The translations under genes and the position numbers were made by a program. The notes below the pieces were generated by a model. It worked only from the letters and a program-made list of their open reading frames with translations, was not told the origin of the DNA and ran no database searches. Shown in pieces: positions 60,344-64,000 of a DNA stretch of 64,000 nt. The stretch comes from Brachionus rotundiformis. Its lineage: Eukaryota > Rotifera > Eurotatoria > Ploima > Brachionidae. The DNA lies in assembly GCA_016802295.1 (NCBI GenBank), contig JAESIW010000118.1:1318683-1382682 (forward strand). The letters run 5' to 3'. Positions within the stretch are counted from its first letter, which is position 1. Each line of letters starts with the position of its first letter.

Positions 60344-61381
60344 TTAATCTTCTGCTTCATTTAGTTCGTCTCCTCGGTCTTCAGATACATCATCTTGAAA
60401 TAGAGTGATAAGTATTTATCTTTTTTTAATTCTAATCAAATTCCTTACTATCATTATTTCCGTTTTCTGTGTTGTCGTCTTGGTTTCCATCATTACCTGC
60501 ATTTAACTCGCTATTGTTCTCGTCATCTTTATCAATCAAGTCTTCAGGCGATGGCTCAAGCATATTGGAAAGTTGTTGTGTTTTATGAGCAATCCATTTG
60601 CTGATAATTACTGGTGGAGCATCTTCATCGGCACCTTCTTCCAGTGGCTAAATAAATTAATTTTATTCTTCTAAATTTTTTTTCTAATAAATTAAATTCA
60701 CTTGAGCTGAAGTTAAATATTCTCCAATTTGCTCGCAACCAATGTCAAACACATACTTACTATTGCCCCTTGGCTAAACAAAAATAAAAAATTGCTTTAA
60801 AAATTCTTCTAAAAAATACATAGTTGTCTTTAAATTTTCCAACAAATTTATGATTTTTGTGTATAATTTCTCCATGTCCAGTCATTTTTCCTTTTTTCCA
60901 CAGGCCGACATATTTACTGCCAGTTTCGGCATAAAAATAAGTACCCTGACCATGGCGTAGATCCTGTTTCCATTCCCCTTCATACCTGTCTCCGTTGGCA
61001 TACTGGTAAACACCGTAGCCCTCTCGCAAGTCTTCTACCCATGAGCCCTCATATTTCGAGCCATCTAAATAGAAAAATGCTCCTTGGCCGTGCTTTTTGT
61101 TCTTGGCATACTCTCCAATATATCGACAGCCATTTTTAAACTTGTATGTTCCCTGACCGTGTCGTTTACCATGTTGATAATAGCCCTCATATGAGTCTCT
61201 ATTTGGAAGGGCTGCTTTGCCATAACCATGTCTTTCTTTCTCTTCATTTCTCTCCCCTTCATATTCCTAAATTTAAAGTAAAAATCATGTCTCTCCAACT
61301 TGTTTGGCAAAATGAAATCCCTACTCCAATGTAAACACCGGATTCCTCTTCTAATTCTTCTTCTTCTTCGTAATCGGACAT
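60344..61381 (-). CDS. RSPH1: RSPH1, radial spoke head MORN-repeat protein
   Basis: Component of the radial spoke head in motile cilia. Exon 1 (MSDYEEEEELEEESGVYI) is followed by EYEGERNEEKERHGYGKAAL. A run of MORN repeats follows (YEGYYQHGKRHGQGTYKF, YIGEYAKNKKHGQGAFFYLD, YEGSWVEDLREGYGVYQYA, YEGEWKQDLRHGQGTYFYAE). Then come KYVGLWKKGKMTGHGEIIH, the block NSKYVFDIGCEQIGEY and an acidic low-complexity tail ending DELNEAED. Order and spacing match vertebrate RSPH1 closely. About five exons with short introns. It implies motile cilia in the organism. Confidence 0.94.
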
Positions 61382-61600
61382 TTTGTATAATAATTCGAGC
61401 GAAAAATATAAAGTTAAATTTTAGTTGTTAAATTTAGAGAAAATAAAGAATATAGTTTGGATAAAAACATAAATAAAATAAATCTGTAGTCAAGTTGTTA
61501 CCTTGGTAACATGGTCCCTCTGCTAAAAAAATTAATTGAATTTTTTTTGATGTTAACAAAAATGAAGTCTTAAAATATCAAAAATTAAAAATAGAATAAT

Positions 61601-61829
61601 TTTATTGATGCATCAATATTATACAATAAATAAATTTAAAAAATATTAAAATCAAATGGATGGTTTGTTTGTATGATTTTTTTTACCAAAGACCATATGA
61701 TAGGCCAGGGTATGAGAAATGAGGAGAAGCAGTTGATCCGAAGTATTCGAGTCCGGTGGTGTATGGTAAAGCTGAATATGAATCCAAGCCATAGCCAAAT
61801 GAAGCAGTTTCCAATCCCCAGTAAGACAT
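61601..61829. repeat. Inverted repeat arm 1 (microprotein gene plus 3' flank)
   Basis: About 229 bp nearly identical, inverted, to 62259-62489. The arm covers the whole 147-nt coding region and about 80 bp of 3' flank; similarity stops at the start codon. The two arms are separated by about 430 bp. Confidence 0.85.
61683..61829 (-). CDS. 48-residue Tyr/Gly/Ser-rich microprotein, copy 1
   Basis: Single-exon frame of 48 codons plus stop, starting MSYWGLETASFGYGLDSYSA and ending PGLSYGLW. It is rich in Tyr, Gly, Ser and Leu, with no Lys or Arg and no classic signal peptide. The same protein is encoded by the inverted copy at 62259-62405. The two substitutions seen between the copies (at GCTTTACCA/GCTTTGCCA and CCTATCA/CCTTTCA) are synonymous, which supports real coding. 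The composition resembles GYG-type structural or antimicrobial-like small peptides of invertebrates, but I recognise no family. Confidence 0.7.
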   Translation of the reverse strand: MSYWGLETASFGYGLDSYSALPYTTGLEYFGSTASPHFSYPGLSYGLW

Positions 61830-62258
61830 TGTTTTGTTTATCTAGTTAATTAATTTACTGTGAAAATTTATAAATTTATTTTGATTTACTTTGAATAAAT
61901 GGCTTCTTTTTATACTCAACTAAAACTTTTCTATCAAAATACTATCCAGGTTTTTGCTATTTTAAATTCTAAAAGAAGCAAATTTTTGTTCAAATAATCA
62001 ATAATTGATCTTGTCATTTCATAAACTATTTCCAAAATATTTGAGTGTTTATATTTTTACTTTTATTTAGATATGATCAATCTTATGTAAAGATTCTGAG
62101 ATTTTTTGCGTTTTTATTTATTTCAAACAAAAAAGATACCATCTTTTAAATGGAAATATTTAGTATTTGTTTCGGAATAAATTGGTATAAATTCTCTAAA
62201 TTTTGTTCTTGATTTAAACATTGGAAAAAAATAACCAAGAAACAAAATTAACAAAAAA
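61830..62258. other. Divergent spacer of the microprotein pair
   Basis: AT-rich, about 430 bp, forming the loop of the inverted repeat and presumably the promoters of both small genes. I see no coding frame. Confidence 0.6.
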
Positions 62259-62405
62259 ATGTCTTACTGGGGATTGGAAACTGCTTCATTTGGCTATGGC
62301 TTGGATTCATATTCAGCTTTGCCATACACCACCGGACTCGAATACTTCGGATCAACTGCTTCTCCTCATTTCTCATACCCTGGCCTTTCATATGGTCTTT
62401 GGTAA
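62259..62405 (+). CDS. 48-residue Tyr/Gly/Ser-rich microprotein, copy 2
   Basis: Encodes the same 48 residues as copy 1, divergently oriented about 430 bp away. The start follows AACAAAAAA. A longer 76-codon frame overlaps it in another phase (62221-62451) but is not conserved in character and is a shadow. Both copies share the 3' flank with an AATAAA (CATCAATAAAATT), so both may be transcribed and polyadenylated. Function unknown. Confidence 0.7.
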   Translation: MSYWGLETASFGYGLDSYSALPYTTGLEYFGSTASPHFSYPGLSYGLW

Positions 62406-62489
62406 AAAAATCATACAAACAAACCATCCATTTAATTTTTATATTTATTAAATTAATTTATTGTATAATATTGGTGCATCAATAAAATT
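62259..62489. repeat. Inverted repeat arm 2
   Basis: Partner of 61601-61829 in inverted orientation. Sequence upstream of the two start codons is not obviously alike, so the duplication spans the coding region and 3' flank only. Confidence 0.85.
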
Positions 62490-63028
62490 AAATGAAAACT
62501 TAATTAATTATTTAATACAAATTCTTTTGCAGACTTAAATTTAGACTTTTTCGATCAAGTTAAAGTTTTTTCATTTAAATTGATCTATTAGAAGAAAATA
62601 TTTTCTTTCTTTCAATTTAAAAATTAAGTTTTGAATATTACTTTTTTTTAATCGGCAATATACAAAAATCTATTAAATTATTAATCTTTCTTTTAAATTT
62701 TTATAATAAACAATTATAAATTCAATAGGCATTTATTAGAAGACAAATTTTTAACTTAATTAATTTAATTAAAGCATATACATTATTCTAATTATTGAAA
62801 AAAAAAATCTTTATCAAATATTTTTGCATAAAAAGTATTTTTCATAATTTACCACAGCTATATCCTAAAAGTAAAAGGGTGTGAGGAATAAGGAGGGATT
62901 ATTTTTCTTAATTATACCGTTTTTTTCAAATATTTTATATATTTTATCGTTTTTTTAACCGTGTTTTTTTAATTAAGGAAATATCAAGAATATAAAAATA
63001 TATTTAATTTGGATTTAAATAAATAAAA
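62490..63028. other. Intergenic, nothing recognised
   Basis: AT-rich spacer before the epimerase gene. A slightly less AT-rich patch (AGGGTGTGAGGAATAAGGAG, about 62877-62896) has no known meaning to me. Confidence 0.5.
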
Positions 63029-63616
63029 ATGTTCAAATCAGTTTCTAGTTTAATAAGATTATCTAGTACTAAAACTTTGACTGCAAGACAAATTTCAACT
63101 GTTCCAGAGGTAATTAAAAGTAAAGATAATAGACCAAAAATAAAAAATTTATAAGAAATTATGGAATTTGGGAAAATTGAATCATGTGGCGATTGCAGTG
63201 CCAAACATGGACAAAGCAGTTGCATTTTATAAAAACGCCCTTTGTGCCACTAAGGTTTCCGAAAAGGTAGCACAACCTGAGCACGGAGTTTATACTGTAT
63301 TTGTTGAATTAGGAAATACAAAAATAGAAGTAATTATTAAAAAAATTTATGTTCAAAAAAATTATTTTGTAATTAGCTTTTGTACCCGCTTGGGGAAAAA
63401 AGCCCAATAAAAGGATTTTTGGACAAGAACGCCAATGGAGGTATTCATCACATTTGTATCGAGGTTGACAACATACATGAGGCTATGAAGACAGTAAAAG
63501 AGAACAAGATTAGATGTCTGAGTCCAGAACCGAGGATCGGTGCTCATGGTAAACCGGTGGTTTTTTTACATCCAAAGGATTGTTGTGGTACCCTAATTGA
63601 ACTGGAAGAAGCTTAA
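63029..63616 (+). CDS. MCEE: Methylmalonyl-CoA epimerase, mitochondrial
   Basis: Glyoxalase-fold enzyme that interconverts the (S) and (R) forms of methylmalonyl-CoA in propionyl-CoA catabolism. Exon 1 encodes a basic, Ser-rich transit peptide (MFKSVSSLIRLSSTKTLTAR). After an intron of about 50 bp, KLWNLGKLNHVAIAVPNMDK follows, then AVAFYKNALCATKVSE. A second short intron leads to LYPLGEKSPIKGFLDKN, NGGIHHICIEVDNI and GTLIELEEA. The metal-binding residues expected (His in LNHVAIAV, His in IHHICIEV, Glu in LIELEE) are all visible. It appears intact, about 165 residues. Confidence 0.93.
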
Positions 63617-64000
63617 ATAATATGAAATTAGAATTTAGTTAACGATGCTCAAAAATATAATAAAATTATAACATGATTGATATTATTAATTTTTTGTTAA
63701 AATATTTAACTCTGTTCAAAATAAAAAATATTTACATAAGAGAAGTTAATTAATTTTGTTTGATTCAGTCAAAAAGAACCATGTTTCTGTTCCAATTTAT
63801 TAACAAATAAAAGCTTTTGTTATACAATTGGTATTTGTGGCTTAGTCTGAGAGGTCTCTAATATCCTAATATTTTATTTTTACACAAGTTAATAGCTTTT
63901 ACCGTACTAGCATGTATAAAGGATAATTTATTTATTTATTTGACCAAATGTGATTAGATAATCATTTATCTAGATTGAAGAACAACATGAAAATAAAATT
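63617..64000. other. 3' flank to window end, nothing recognised
   Basis: AT-rich sequence after the epimerase stop, with AATAAAA signals shortly downstream (about 63658 and 63720). No coding frame reaches the window edge that I can support. Confidence 0.55.

Noticed and set aside
62221..62451. 76-codon frame MEKNNQETKLTKK...
   Set aside because: It overlaps the 48-residue microprotein in another phase. The microprotein frame is the one preserved with silent changes in the inverted copy.

Overview
The window is nuclear DNA of a small-genome invertebrate animal. It is very AT-rich. Genes are split by many introns that I could measure at about 38-65 bp (GT...AG, most near 50 bp), and the gene families are metazoan: innexin, integrin-linked kinase, ADAMTS, proprotein convertase, a gustatory-receptor-like 7TM protein and a radial spoke protein. 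My best guess is a monogonont rotifer (Brachionus-like), based on composition, intron size and gene style. No sequence search was possible. I found no rRNA, tRNA or CRISPR and no operon structure.

Left part (1-23 kb): an ADAMTS-type secreted metalloprotease (minus) is divergent from a MROH1 HEAT-repeat gene (plus). These are followed by a small His/Pro-rich protein, a gustatory-receptor-like protein whose diagnostic C-terminus sits in tiny exons, a CNDP2-type dipeptidase, a small charged protein and an intronless innexin. An orphan SOCS-box-like reading frame lies between the dipeptidase and the small protein.

Centre (23-38 kb): a cluster of seven related secreted proteins shares one layout: signal peptide, PAN/apple-like domain, usually a Thr-rich linker and short Cys motif, then a C-type-lectin-like domain. 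The cluster surrounds ARMC9, a basal-body/cilium gene. Two of the lectin genes (23.1-25.6 kb) recur at 34.5-36.7 kb as a near-identical but circularly permuted pair. Another member looks chimeric. Between the copies lie a conspicuously GC-rich repeat island and a decayed non-LTR retrotransposon.

Right part (39.6-64 kb): an intronless LRR transmembrane protein, an unrecognised secreted protein, a possible BLOC1S5-like coiled-coil gene, CINP, a BTB protein, a tiny lysine-rich protein, LSG1 (60S export GTPase), ILK (pseudokinase), an SLC5 sodium/solute symporter, two tandem Ly6-like genes with almost identical 5' flanks, a furin/PC5-like convertase with an apparent alternative terminal exon, a small Gly-rich protein, RSPH1, an inverted pair of 48-residue microprotein genes, and mitochondrial methylmalonyl-CoA epimerase.

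Most genes are unrelated housekeeping or cell-surface genes placed by chance. The accessory interest lies in the rearranged lectin cluster, the convertase isoform exon, the inverted microprotein pair and the Ly6 duplicates. Exon joins quoted here were made by eye from reading frame, GT/AG sites and family conservation; they are predictions without transcript support.
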